Source of the DNA: JBBSJZ01 sp041751935 | GTDB lineage: Bacteria > Planctomycetota > Planctomycetia > Pirellulales > Pirellulaceae | Direction of reading: 5' to 3' | Length of the DNA stretch: 64,000 nt | NCBI GenBank assembly: GCA_041751935.1 | Contig: JBGSIA010000061.1 | Span: 1 to 64,000 of the forward strand | Part shown: positions 27,801 through 36,900 of the stretch, piece after piece | Numbering within the stretch: the stretch's first letter is position 1 | How the letters are laid out: the number at the start of each line of letters is the position of its first letter | Translations under genes and position numbers: made by a program | Notes under the pieces: model-generated | Database searches by the model: none | The model's input: only the letters and a program-made list of their open reading frames with translations | Told to the model about the DNA's origin: nothing

Positions 27801-29442
27801 TGGCCTGAAGGCGTCGAACGAATTGGTTCTAACGGTCGACCCGGACGAGGCGGCACCGACGATCGTGCCCATTCCGGACCAAACAACAGCCGCCAACACT
27901 GCGGCGAGCGTCACGATCACCATTGGGGATGCCGACAGCGATGCTAGCGGCTTGGATTACTTTGCTGTTTCATCGAACCAAAGTCTCGTCCCAAATGAAA
28001 ACATTACCTACGCAGGAACCGACGAGAATCGCACGATCACAATCACTCCTGCCGCAGGTCAGTCTGGGACGACGACAATCACCGTCGCCGTGACCGATCA
28101 ATCAGATTTGACCACGACTGCGACTTTCGAATTGACGGTCACCGAGACGGCTTCACCAGCGAGTGTCTCGGTCTCAGTCGCACCCGCATCGGTCACCGAA
28201 GACGGTGCTGGAGAACTCGTTTACACATTCACTCGCACTGGCTCAACGGCTGCGGCGTTGCCGGTGAGCTACACCGTTGGCGGTACGGCGTCATCAGGAG
28301 TTGACTTCACAGCACTTCCAGGAACTGTGACAATTCCTGCTGGTGCAACGTCCGCCACCGTTAGCGTTAACCCGACTGACGATACGACAGACGAACCCAA
28401 CGAGACGATCATCGTCACCGTGACAGATACTGCCGCTTACGATGTCGCAGCGGCCGCATCGGCATCGGGCACGATCATTGATGACGACGGCTCGACTCCT
28501 GGCGGAATCGCTGTGAACGTCTCACCGAGTGGTCCCGACGGCGCACCGGACCCCGCGAACTTGCCGGGGACGACGTCGCAGCCGACATCATGGGCTCAGC
28601 AGCGGAGCAGTATGCGAGAGTTGACGATCAACTTGCCAGCAGCGATCACAGCGCCAACCGCAGCCGACTTGGTGTTGACCAATCTTGGCGTTAACGCGGA
28701 TGCGGATGCAGACACCGTGATTACTCTGCGCAATGACCAGATCTCGCTGAGCACGGATATGATGCAGTTGCAGATCACCTTCGATGTGGGACAACTGACC
28801 GATGGAGTTTACAAGCTTGAGTTGCTCACCGCGATCACTGGCGGGGTCACGTTTACCTTGGAAGGGAACTCGACGAACAAGTTCTTTGTGTTGACGGGCG
28901 ATTGGAATGGTAGCGGCGCGGTGACACCTGCAGACTTCTCCACATTCGCTTACTGGTTCGGGCAACTTTCTGTCGGCGCACCAGCCTATGTTGACCTGCG
29001 GCCATCGGACAGCATCAGCATCGGTGACTTTGCACCTTTTGCAGCAGCCTTCGGCAAGTCGATCATCTATCCCGGCGTTGGCTCCGCAGTTCAAAGCTCG
29101 TTTGCCGGTGAAGGCGAGCTGTCGGCGATGCTGCAATCACTGATCAACCCAGCGGACGTCAACGGTGATGGTGCGATAGCAACCAGCGATGCATTGGATG
29201 TGATACACGGACTCAGCCGCAACGATTCTACCGGCGAAGAATCAACTGAGGAGTTATCGCAAGTGATGCATGATGCCAATCGCGACGGCAAGCTAACCGC
29301 CGCCGACGCGCTTTACATCATCAACCGCTTGGAGTCGACGGTATTTCCGATCGCCAACGACGAGCTGGATCGGGACAAACAAACGGCGCCCGGTGTTGAC
29401 GAACTCTTAAGTGACGAGGCATTTCTCAACAGTCTCTTTTAA
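24895..29442 (+). CDS. PI-PLC X domain fused to discoidin-like, cadherin-like, Calx-beta and dockerin modules
   Basis: A 1515-residue secreted protein. After a basic leader with LEPR-XLL-type LETRLL (29-34) comes a phosphatidylinositol-specific phospholipase C X domain (about 45-380). It has the catalytic His65-Asp66 in IPGTHDTMTD, Arg103 in RFLDIRIHHD and His115 in AIVHGDE, the residue pattern of bacterial PI-PLC. A discoidin or carbohydrate-binding-like beta domain follows (about 395-585: GGSNPNHQIAHLNDGLYG to IRIITSDGTTIDEIEVYSP). Then come five cadherin-like repeats, a Calx-beta domain, the QRSS module and dockerin-like loops shared with the previous gene. Expected activity is cleavage of phosphoinositides or GPI-like lipids outside the cell; this is inferred. 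The ATG at 24895 is preferred over a GTG at 24883. It is convergent with the PAP2 gene, 9 bp away. Confidence 0.88.
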   Translation: MKFNFLSSSKSNRSQPRNRKRQPRRIEHLETRLLRADFLSSVPAAWMRGLPDQTPLTEVTIPGTHDTMTDSYPRISPLAPFVVTQGQSLTEQLNLGIRFLDIRIHHDKDQLAIVHGDEFLLEFLESVFRDTTRFLDQNPSETVLMRIKSNEKEQSNNTASFEQAFRSDMGILDPQTQRFFGEFVWCGAVTDPINLPHCRADNVPSVATRSTRPTLGDVRGKIVIFAEGTDTFLETTNPVTGAKFSPEWSAPFGFLKYGDIVAQDQFEEVDKNKKFNFFRTHDVITEAGSRQNFYLNSLTANSADIGDGIVNFFQGKNVSPLDVANDVNPEAVNYFERTAETRTRGIVLMDFAGERLQYQQYVPFEKRDRKDFNGNHQDTSRLVGLVIDENMSKLQIASSRNLVRIAEDGGSFASGNVAREGTAFAFNVIAGGSNPNHQIAHLNDGLYGNSSSWIGAPGGLSFAGVAWGSTRRIDSIAFGRDNTGQFTDRVNGIQTLQYTNVANPGESDWNTVGSLKYNEGVFTSPGSGIFATVPNPRSPSLRHRYFFDPVDATAIRIITSDGTTIDEIEVYSPFTLTLNTPPTITPIADQSVAPNTSTAAIAFTIGDSQTAAESLFVSAVSSNASLFSTQIQLDGTGANRTLTVTPSPIQVANETITVTVVDEVGLSASQSFQLTVIDPNTAPTITPIDDLLGLVDTPVTGITFSIADQQAAASALTVTATSSNPALAPNENIQFTGLDADLTLSVTPLAGQTGLTTISVNVTDAGGLTTTQTFEVSFIGANTPPTVSDSSDQSIVVNGSAFAIITIGDEQTLADELQVSVTSSDETLLHPDGIFVSDLGEVRTVTFFPADDKVGTTTVTITVTDGFGASTSDDFVLTVAADNSPPTISNFDDQTVIENQSTDPLSFMVGDEESEPDALVVTAFSLNPDLIPNANIIFGGSGANRTLTLTPAEGQSGTTTIRITVTDEGGLKASNELVLTVDPDEAAPTIVPIPDQTTAANTAASVTITIGDADSDASGLDYFAVSSNQSLVPNENITYAGTDENRTITITPAAGQSGTTTITVAVTDQSDLTTTATFELTVTETASPASVSVSVAPASVTEDGAGELVYTFTRTGSTAAALPVSYTVGGTASSGVDFTALPGTVTIPAGATSATVSVNPTDDTTDEPNETIIVTVTDTAAYDVAAAASASGTIIDDDGSTPGGIAVNVSPSGPDGAPDPANLPGTTSQPTSWAQQRSSMRELTINLPAAITAPTAADLVLTNLGVNADADADTVITLRNDQISLSTDMMQLQITFDVGQLTDGVYKLELLTAITGGVTFTLEGNSTNKFFVLTGDWNGSGAVTPADFSTFAYWFGQLSVGAPAYVDLRPSDSISIGDFAPFAAAFGKSIIYPGVGSAVQSSFAGEGELSAMLQSLINPADVNGDGAIATSDALDVIHGLSRNDSTGEESTEELSQVMHDANRDGKLTAADALYIINRLESTVFPIANDELDRDKQTAPGVDELLSDEAFLNSLF
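28198..29442 (+). repeat. Duplicated C-terminal cassette, copy 2
   Basis: The partner of 23394-24638, with exactly equal length and in frame in both genes. The differences are scattered substitutions with no net indel. Confidence 0.9.
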
Positions 29443-29451
29443 CTCAAGCAC

Positions 29452-30192
29452 TTATTCGCTTGTTTCCGGTACTGGGTCTTGCTGTTCGAGTTGGTGGTGA
29501 CGCTGCATCCATCGGGCGACCAACCAACACAATAGCGCCCAGGCAAAGCCTGCGATCCAGCCGGCGAGCACATCGGTTGGATAATGCACACCCAGATAAA
29601 CCCGACTGACGCCGACAAGGGCAGTTAACAGGATCGCCACCGAGAGAACATACACGCGTTGCTTGATGGTGGGTATCGTTGCGGCTAGCAGCGAACCGAG
29701 CGTCAAATAAACGACTGCGGAAAGCATTGAGTGGCCGCTAGGAAAGCTGCTGGTGTGAACAATCGACAAGTGGGGAACGATCTCTGGTCGCGGGCGTGCG
29801 AACATGTACTTCAAAGCACTGCTGATCAACCAACCACTCACTGTTGCCGAGACCATGAACCACATCATTCGCGGTTTGCGATCCAATAACAAATAGCCTG
29901 ACACGATCACGGTCAACAACGTCAACGAACCGACTCCGCCGAGCGCCGTGGCATCGCGTCCCATCTCTTGAATCCAAGGCGGCCCAATCGGCACCGCAAG
30001 GTCGTCGGATTGGCGCATCGATCGTACCATCCAAGTATCAAACGCGTCGGTGTCTCCTTCGACGACCTCGTCGGCAATCTGGATGAATCCGAAAATCGCT
30101 AACAGCACGACGAGCAGTGATGCCAACAAAATTGGCTCCTGCCCACCGAACCATCGCACAATCTGTTTGAACTTTACTGCCAGCGTTCTCAT
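29452..30192 (-). CDS. PAP2 family membrane phosphatase
   Basis: An integral-membrane lipid phosphatase of 246 residues, related to phosphatidylglycerophosphatase B and undecaprenyl-diphosphatase. The three PAP2 signatures are present in order: KYMFARPRPE (KxxxxxxRP), SSFPSGHSML (PSGH) and SRVYLGVHYPTDVLAGW (SRxxxxxHxxxD). Five or six hydrophobic segments are visible. The first lies at about 20-40, which is typical. Likely roles are recycling of the lipid carrier for wall or surface polymers or phosphatidate hydrolysis; sequence alone does not decide. Encoded 12 bp downstream of the large PEP carboxykinase-like gene on the same strand, so probably cotranscribed. The product resembles a PI-PLC partner only by lipid chemistry, not by evidence. 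Confidence 0.93.
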   Translation of the reverse strand: MRTLAVKFKQIVRWFGGQEPILLASLLVVLLAIFGFIQIADEVVEGDTDAFDTWMVRSMRQSDDLAVPIGPPWIQEMGRDATALGGVGSLTLLTVIVSGYLLLDRKPRMMWFMVSATVSGWLISSALKYMFARPRPEIVPHLSIVHTSSFPSGHSMLSAVVYLTLGSLLAATIPTIKQRVYVLSVAILLTALVGVSRVYLGVHYPTDVLAGWIAGFAWALLCWLVARWMQRHHQLEQQDPVPETSE

Positions 30193-30204
30193 AAGAGCTC
30201 GCGG

Positions 30205-33200
30205 TTAGACGTTTGCCAGTTTCTGTAGCATCGTTTTATCCTTGAGGGAAGGACGCATTGGATCAGCACCTAGCGTGCCAACGATTTCTTCCAGGTAGCT
30301 CGGCGACTCGGCGGTCGCGCGCATGCGGCGAGCAAACGCCAAACGCTCGCCAATTCCCAGCTCGTCCCCTTGGTTCAGATGATTGCGTTCATCCAAATGC
30401 TGTTGCAGCCGCTGCTCAAATTCACGCCAATGGCGAATGTCACGGTCCTGTTTCTCGACCAATCTGCGGCGGTACCAATCACTTTCCAACAGCGATTGGC
30501 GAGTAAACATCTGACGTAATTCCGGATCATTGATCGACTTACTTTCGTAATCGCCAAAGGCCATGATACTGAGCAGAGCCTGTAACGGCGGGCAAGCCAG
30601 TTCGTAACTGCCGTCTTCGAAGTATCGCTGGGCGACTCGCTGCTGAGCTTCCGCAATGTGCAGAATTCCGTCAGCATACGATTCGGGGTCCTGCAATTCA
30701 GGCTTAAGGATCTCTTTGGTAAACACTTTTCCTGGATTATCGAACACCCTCGCCAGATAGGTACGGACGAATTTGGCCGTGATCCGGTATCCCAAACGAC
30801 TTGCGGGTATCAACGTTCCCGTCTCAGTAAAGTCCTCGATCTTCTCCAGCATTCGATTGCGAATCATCGCTGCGGGATCACGTTCGTCGGGACTCATTCG
30901 GCACCAAACTTCAGGGATCAAGATCGAGACGTCGTGGCCGACTTCGAACCGCGAGCCGATGTGCCCAGCCGCAGTGCTGAATCCGCCCAATCCCGTCAAA
31001 ATCATCGAGACAATCGTTGAATTCAAATCAATCGACGGGATCAGGGCATTGAACGGCCCTTTGGTCAACGCGCCTTCGCTTCCAGCTCCCGTCGTGCTGG
31101 GACTCTTGCCGGTCAATGAACAGACATAATCCATGATCAACTCGGGCAATTCTTGATAGTGCAGCGGCGAGTAGACGGCGAGCGAACGGAAACCGGCGAC
31201 GGGATCAGGCGGATTGTTGCGACGCCCACCCAGCACAGCACAAACTGGCGCATGCACCGGAGCGTCCGCAGCGAGACACCGATGCAACTGCATGCCTCGC
31301 ATGGCAACATAAGTGTCACGCGAGTTGACGATATCAGGCCGGTCCTGCAGATATCGCGGATTCTTAGTTGGTTTGCCGTCGACGATTCGCGGATGAGAGC
31401 TACTGACAACGAATCCCTCCTTTCGAACGGCGGCACGTGAAAGCAGATTCTTCATCGGTTCGCTGTACTGATCAAACTCAATCACATCGCCAACGATGGC
31501 CTGGGTATCCTCCGTCGAAAGCGGCTGGAAATTGCTGATAAAATTGCCTGGCCGCGAAAGATCCCATTCCGTCTGTTGATCCAAACCACGATGAACCGCG
31601 TCGTCGGGTCGTTGGAACAAGCGGTACTCACAATTTTCGACAAACTTGTAGCTGTCGGCCGGTGCCAGTCCCATGCCCACGTTCACCAGTGCCCGCGCCG
31701 GTACGACGACACTGGCCGTGATATCGTCTTCACGTTGAACCTTGGCCGCTGCAATGAAGTCTTGACGCAACTTAAACGTACGCCAACGTGTTCCGTCGAG
31801 TCCAACTCGCAAGTAGGTGCCCACCAGCTTGCGGTCGCCGAACTTCAACTCGTGTCCAGGCGAACCGTTGACAATATCAACGCTGAAGTATTGACGCCAA
31901 TCCGTCTCCATATCCGGACGACTAAACCGCTTGATGATCAAAGCCATCGCGTACACATGATCGGGAATCGTCTTCAACCATTCGTTGTATTCGTCGCTGT
32001 AGTCCGGTGACTGTGTCAACAATTGAATGACGCTGCCGATACTTCGTCGATTGTCCAACAACGTGCGACTGGATCGTGCGGCATAGTCTGGCTTATCAGT
32101 AAAGTCCGCATGCCAACGGTCTTGGTACGATCGAGTGAACAACTCATCAAGCTTGTTGAAGTCCTCGATGATGTCGCGGACAAAAATCGGGCCATACAAC
32201 ATGTAATCCCGCAGGCTTTTGCTGATCTCGCTTTTTCCGCCGCCGCTCACGGTACACGGCTTGTGGCACAACACACCTTCACCGACGGTGCCGACCAATC
32301 GCCATGATGGAGCTTGCGGGTGCTTTTCCAAGCGAATCTTGTAGCCGCTTGGCGCGATATAGACCTGCTGGTTCGACAGCGGAATGTGCTGCTCTGTACC
32401 GTGACGTTCCCACTGGATGCGTCGGTCCTTGAGCGAGACGTATGCGTCCTCGGGAATGTAGATGACCGATGGATCTTCGCGGTCGACGCCGTAACCCTCG
32501 GGCCGCGCCTCGACAAACGACTCGTAATCTCGAGCCACATCGTCGAACGTTCGCCCGTTGTAGCGTCGGCTGTTGACACGAAACTCGTCACCCAGAGAGT
32601 ATGAAGCGAACGCCAACGCACCGCCGGCGTGCTCCTCCTCGACGCCACCCATCAAATTAGCCGCGAAACTGATTTGAGTTTTGACTTCCTTCTTGCAGTA
32701 ACCGTAGTAGTTGTCAGCGATAATCGTGACCATCACACCCGATTCATCGCGACAAGCCACCTTGAACGCAGCACCATCGTTGTACAGTTCTGACTCGTCC
32801 TTCCAGCACATTGAATCGGTACGTTGGCGCTCAGACGCATCTTCGTAGCGTGGCAACCCGAGTGACTTCTTCGTCAACTTCGTCAAGTGCGTGGCTAAGA
32901 TCACACAACCGGTATGACCGCTCCATGATTTCGCATCAAGTCCCGCATCGTTCACAGCGATCAATGGGTCCCCAGCGTTACCGAAAATAGACTCCACAAA
33001 ATCTAGATTGCTGACCAGCGATCCCGGTGCGAAGAACCGTGTCTCCAGCGACTTGGCGTCACAATAGCCAGGAACTTCGGGGCAAACCAGCGGGCGCAGC
33101 AGCAACGACACCCAAGTCCGTGAGGGGCGTTCCGAGTGGCTCAGATACGGCAACACCATCAACTCATCGGGCGGATTCATCGCCGCGCGAAACAATTCGA

Positions 33201-33735
33201 TGAAGGTTGCCTTGGGCACGATTCGCTTGTCACCAGGAACTGGCAATCCACCGGCGACAACATGGAATGTTCCTGCCGTGGTGCGGCGATCACTCGCAGG
33301 ATTATTCAATACGCCATTGAGACAACGATACGAATTGACGAGTTCGTTCTCGAAATGGTGACCAGCAACCGGCAAACTCAACTCTCGCGCCATACCGTGA
33401 CGATCGAGCGTTAGTGAGCGCCCCGGCAACCTCAGCGGCTGGCCGTCAACAAGATCACCAAAGTATCGATGAAGAAAACTCTCGATGCGAGAGTCGACTG
33501 GAGCGCGGTGTTCAGACAACAGCCGATTTTTTTCCCTCAAACTCTCTATCATTCCTGCACTAAAAGCAGCGAGAGAGTGATCGGTGGAGTCTTCCTGGGG
33601 GGGCAACAAGCCAGCGGATGCCAACTGCAAGGCGATGTAGTTGTGCAGGTGCTGGAGCTCTCGCGGTTCATTGGCGAGCTCTTGATTCCAGCCAAGCGAG
33701 CGTTGCAGTAAAGCTTTGTTGCGAGTCAGCGACAT
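30205..33735 (-). CDS. Probable diphosphate (PPi)-type phosphoenolpyruvate carboxykinase
   Basis: A 1176-residue cytoplasmic protein. I recognise it as the large family of PPi-type PEP carboxykinases described from Propionibacterium, Actinomyces and Entamoeba, which interconvert PEP + CO2 + phosphate with oxaloacetate + diphosphate. Family-like segments include LDRHGMARELSLP, NPASDRRTTAGTFHVVAGG, NYYGYCKKEVKTQISFAAN with EEEHAGGALAFASY, and a glycine-rich VSGGGKSEISKSL that resembles the kinase loop. The length (about 1130-1180) matches that family and not ATP- or GTP-PEPCK (540-620). There is no signal peptide. The ATG at 33735 is preferred over GTG at 33765; AAGGA lies about 12 bases upstream. 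The assignment rests on memory of the family, not a search. If right, the organism links its C3/C4 node to diphosphate. Divergent from the dehydrogenase/cytochrome gene. Confidence 0.72.
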   Translation of the reverse strand: MSLTRNKALLQRSLGWNQELANEPRELQHLHNYIALQLASAGLLPPQEDSTDHSLAAFSAGMIESLREKNRLLSEHRAPVDSRIESFLHRYFGDLVDGQPLRLPGRSLTLDRHGMARELSLPVAGHHFENELVNSYRCLNGVLNNPASDRRTTAGTFHVVAGGLPVPGDKRIVPKATFIELFRAAMNPPDELMVLPYLSHSERPSRTWVSLLLRPLVCPEVPGYCDAKSLETRFFAPGSLVSNLDFVESIFGNAGDPLIAVNDAGLDAKSWSGHTGCVILATHLTKLTKKSLGLPRYEDASERQRTDSMCWKDESELYNDGAAFKVACRDESGVMVTIIADNYYGYCKKEVKTQISFAANLMGGVEEEHAGGALAFASYSLGDEFRVNSRRYNGRTFDDVARDYESFVEARPEGYGVDREDPSVIYIPEDAYVSLKDRRIQWERHGTEQHIPLSNQQVYIAPSGYKIRLEKHPQAPSWRLVGTVGEGVLCHKPCTVSGGGKSEISKSLRDYMLYGPIFVRDIIEDFNKLDELFTRSYQDRWHADFTDKPDYAARSSRTLLDNRRSIGSVIQLLTQSPDYSDEYNEWLKTIPDHVYAMALIIKRFSRPDMETDWRQYFSVDIVNGSPGHELKFGDRKLVGTYLRVGLDGTRWRTFKLRQDFIAAAKVQREDDITASVVVPARALVNVGMGLAPADSYKFVENCEYRLFQRPDDAVHRGLDQQTEWDLSRPGNFISNFQPLSTEDTQAIVGDVIEFDQYSEPMKNLLSRAAVRKEGFVVSSSHPRIVDGKPTKNPRYLQDRPDIVNSRDTYVAMRGMQLHRCLAADAPVHAPVCAVLGGRRNNPPDPVAGFRSLAVYSPLHYQELPELIMDYVCSLTGKSPSTTGAGSEGALTKGPFNALIPSIDLNSTIVSMILTGLGGFSTAAGHIGSRFEVGHDVSILIPEVWCRMSPDERDPAAMIRNRMLEKIEDFTETGTLIPASRLGYRITAKFVRTYLARVFDNPGKVFTKEILKPELQDPESYADGILHIAEAQQRVAQRYFEDGSYELACPPLQALLSIMAFGDYESKSINDPELRQMFTRQSLLESDWYRRRLVEKQDRDIRHWREFEQRLQQHLDERNHLNQGDELGIGERLAFARRMRATAESPSYLEEIVGTLGADPMRPSLKDKTMLQKLANV

Positions 33736-33944
33736 GGCGTGGTTCGTTCCTTGGCAAGTGGACACGGCGGACGCCGACCAGTAGGTGCGGCGACCGCATT
33801 GATTGATCAGTCATCAACATAGCAAAGTCGTCAAGTCTCGATTATTTCAAATACAAAATTTGTGTTGTACGTGTTGGTGCTAAGCCCACTATCCCGGTAT
33901 CATGGGCCACACATCTGCCACTGTTTCTCCAAGGACCGATAACT
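33736..33944. promoter_or_regulatory. Divergent promoter region
   Basis: About 210 bases separate the leftward PEPCK-like gene from the rightward dehydrogenase/cytochrome gene and must carry both promoters. An A/T-rich patch is centred near 33850. No clear palindromic operator was recognised. Confidence 0.4.
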
Positions 33945-36900
33945 ATGCGACCTAATTTCGTAGCACTTCGCCGCGATTTCGCTTTTCGAGTGCGTTTTCT
34001 TGCTGTGCCGCTACTACTATTTGCTGCACATTCCCTGTCTCTCGCTCAAGACGCACCGGCCAAGAAAGGCCTTGGAGTGACTCCCGCAGATCGCTTCTCC
34101 ATCGTTGATGGTTTCCAAGTGGAACTCGTTCACGAAGTCGTCTCTGCAACTGAGGGTTCATGGGTTAGCTTGACAATCGATCCCAAAGGCCGTCTGATCG
34201 CTTGTGCTCAAGACGGTGGGCTGTTTCGCATCGACGTCTCCGGTGATAAACCGCACGTTGAAAGCTTGGCGATTGATGTCGGTGGTGCACAGGGATTGCT
34301 GTGTGCGTTCGATTCGCTGTACGTGGATTTGAACACGGGCAAGTATCCCGCCGGAATCTGGAGGCTGACGGACTCCGACGGTGATGATAAGTACGACAAA
34401 AAGGAGCATATCGTCGAGTTGAATGCAGGCGGCGAGCACGGGCCGCACGCGATAATCGTTGCTCCCGACAAAAAACGAATTCTGTTTTGCGCCGGCAATA
34501 ACACCGTGTTGCCAAAGAACATCGATCGCAGCCGTGTGCCACGCGTCTGGGACGAAGATCACTTGCTCGGACGTATGCCCGATGCTCGTGGACACAATGC
34601 CGATCGACTGGCACCTGGCGGTTTTATCGCTTCCATGAATCCGGACGGCAGCGAAATTGAATTAGTCGCCACAGGCTTTCGCAATGAATATGACATTGCT
34701 CTGAATCGCGACAACGAACTGTTTACCTACGATGCGGACATGGAGTTGGACGTCGGTACGCCTTGGTATCGCCCCACACGCGTTAACCATGTGATCAGCG
34801 GCGCGGAATTCGGCTGGCGAAATGGTACGGGTAAGTGGCCAGCCTACTATCCCGACTCGTTTGGCGCCGCCGTTGACATCGGCCCCGGTTCACCCACCGG
34901 GATCGCGTTTGGCTACGGTACGAAGTATCCACAGAAGTACCAAGACGCGTTGTTTTTGTGCGATTGGAGCTACGGAAATATCTACGCCGTGCATCTGACG
35001 CCGGATGGATCAACGTATTCCGGGTCTTATGAAACGTTTGCCACCGCCGCTCCATTGCCGGTCACGGACATGGTCGTTCGCGAAGACGATGGGATGATTT
35101 ACTTCACCATCGGTGGACGCGGAACCCAATCCGGTTTGTACCGTATTCGCTACACGGGAAAAACTGAAACAGCCAACTTAGATTCCTCGGGATCGAAGAT
35201 CGATAGCCCTACGATCCAGCGTAATCTTCGTCGCTCTATCGAAGCATTTCATCTTGCGCCAGAGAAAGAGAACGCACTTGCGATTGCGCTGGAGAATTTA
35301 GGCCATTCCGACCGAGCAATTTCTTTTGCGGCTCGAATTGCGCTGGAGCACCAACCGCTCGACTCTTGGCGAGACAAAATCGAAGGCTTGAAATCCGTCC
35401 AAGCCAAGACGCTTGGTGTGATTGCACTGGCCCGCCACGGCGAAAAAACCGATCGCGAGTTGGCGATGAAGGTTCTCGGTACGCTGGAGTGGAACGATCT
35501 TACGCCCCAAGATCGAATCAACCTCTTGCGTGCCTACGCCCTGGTGTCACTACGCTTGGGCCGACCGAGTGCCGACGAGGCTCAGAGTCTGGCCAGCGAA
35601 CTTGGCGGCGAGTTTCCCTCCGAAGATAACCGTGTCAATCGAGAGCTGGCACAGTGGTTGGTTTATCTGGAAGCTCCCAAGGCTACTGCAGTAATCGTAA
35701 GCGAAATGCTTTCGGCTCCCAGTCAAGAGGATCAAATTCACTATGCAATGACGTTGCGTAACGCGAGCACGGGCTGGAATCCCGATTCTCGCCGCAAGTA
35801 TCTCCAGTGGTTCAGTGACGTAACGGCGTCAACTCACGGAGGAATGTCGTACGGAGGCTTCATCGACAACATCAAGGCCGAACACGTAAAGAGCTTGCCG
35901 AAGAATTTGCAGGAAAAGTTCGCCGATGTAATCAGCCCTCCAGCGGCCGATAAACCAGCGGAAACGCCACAGCGAAAATTGGTGCAACAGTGGACTGTCG
36001 ACGATTTGTTACCAGTGGTCTCGGATGAATCGCGTCAACCGAACTTCGAAAATGGTAAAGCAATGTTCGCCGCCGCCCAGTGCTATAAGTGTCACCGCAT
36101 GGGCATCCAGGGCGGTATCCTCGGTCCCGACTTGACCAGCGCAGGCGGTAAATACAATCCGCATGACCTGCTTGTGTCCATCATCGAGCCGAACAAAGTG
36201 ATCAGCGACCAATACGGTGCGACTCAGTTTCTTACCGATGATGGTCGCGCGATTGTCGGTCGAGTCGTCAACATGGCAGGAAACAACTTGCTGGTGATGA
36301 CGAATATGCTAAATCCATCGGCCCTAGTGAGCGTTGACCGAAATTCAATCGAAGAAACGGCGCCGACGACGACCAGCATGATGCCTTCAGGATTGCTTGA
36401 CACACTGGAAAAGAACGACGTCGCCGACTTGATCGCCTACCTTCGGGCTGGCGGGAACGCTAAACACGCGATCTACGCCTCAGTTGACTCGACCAACGAT
36501 AAGCCTTGGATTTCGTTCCAGGGGGGAGATGGTCCCGGGACGGGCAAGAGCATCGTGCTCGTGTCGGGCGATGAAGAGTATCGTAGTGAAGAAGCGCTGC
36601 CGCAATTGGCCAAGATTTTGTCACAGCGTCTCGGTTTCGACACAACGGTTCTGTTTGCGATTGATCCCAAGACCGGTGAAATCAATCCCGACGAGGTCTC
36701 AAACATTCCTGGCAGCGAACTGTTGGTCAACGCGGACTTGATGCTCATCGCGACTCGAATGCGAAAATTGCCGGACAGCCAAATGAAGCATTTTGTGGAC
36801 TACATCGAAGCGGGACGTCCAATCGTTGCCCTACGAACAGCAACGCACGCCTTCGACAGCGTCCAAGGTTCGCCGTATGCCAAGTACGGTTTTCGATATG

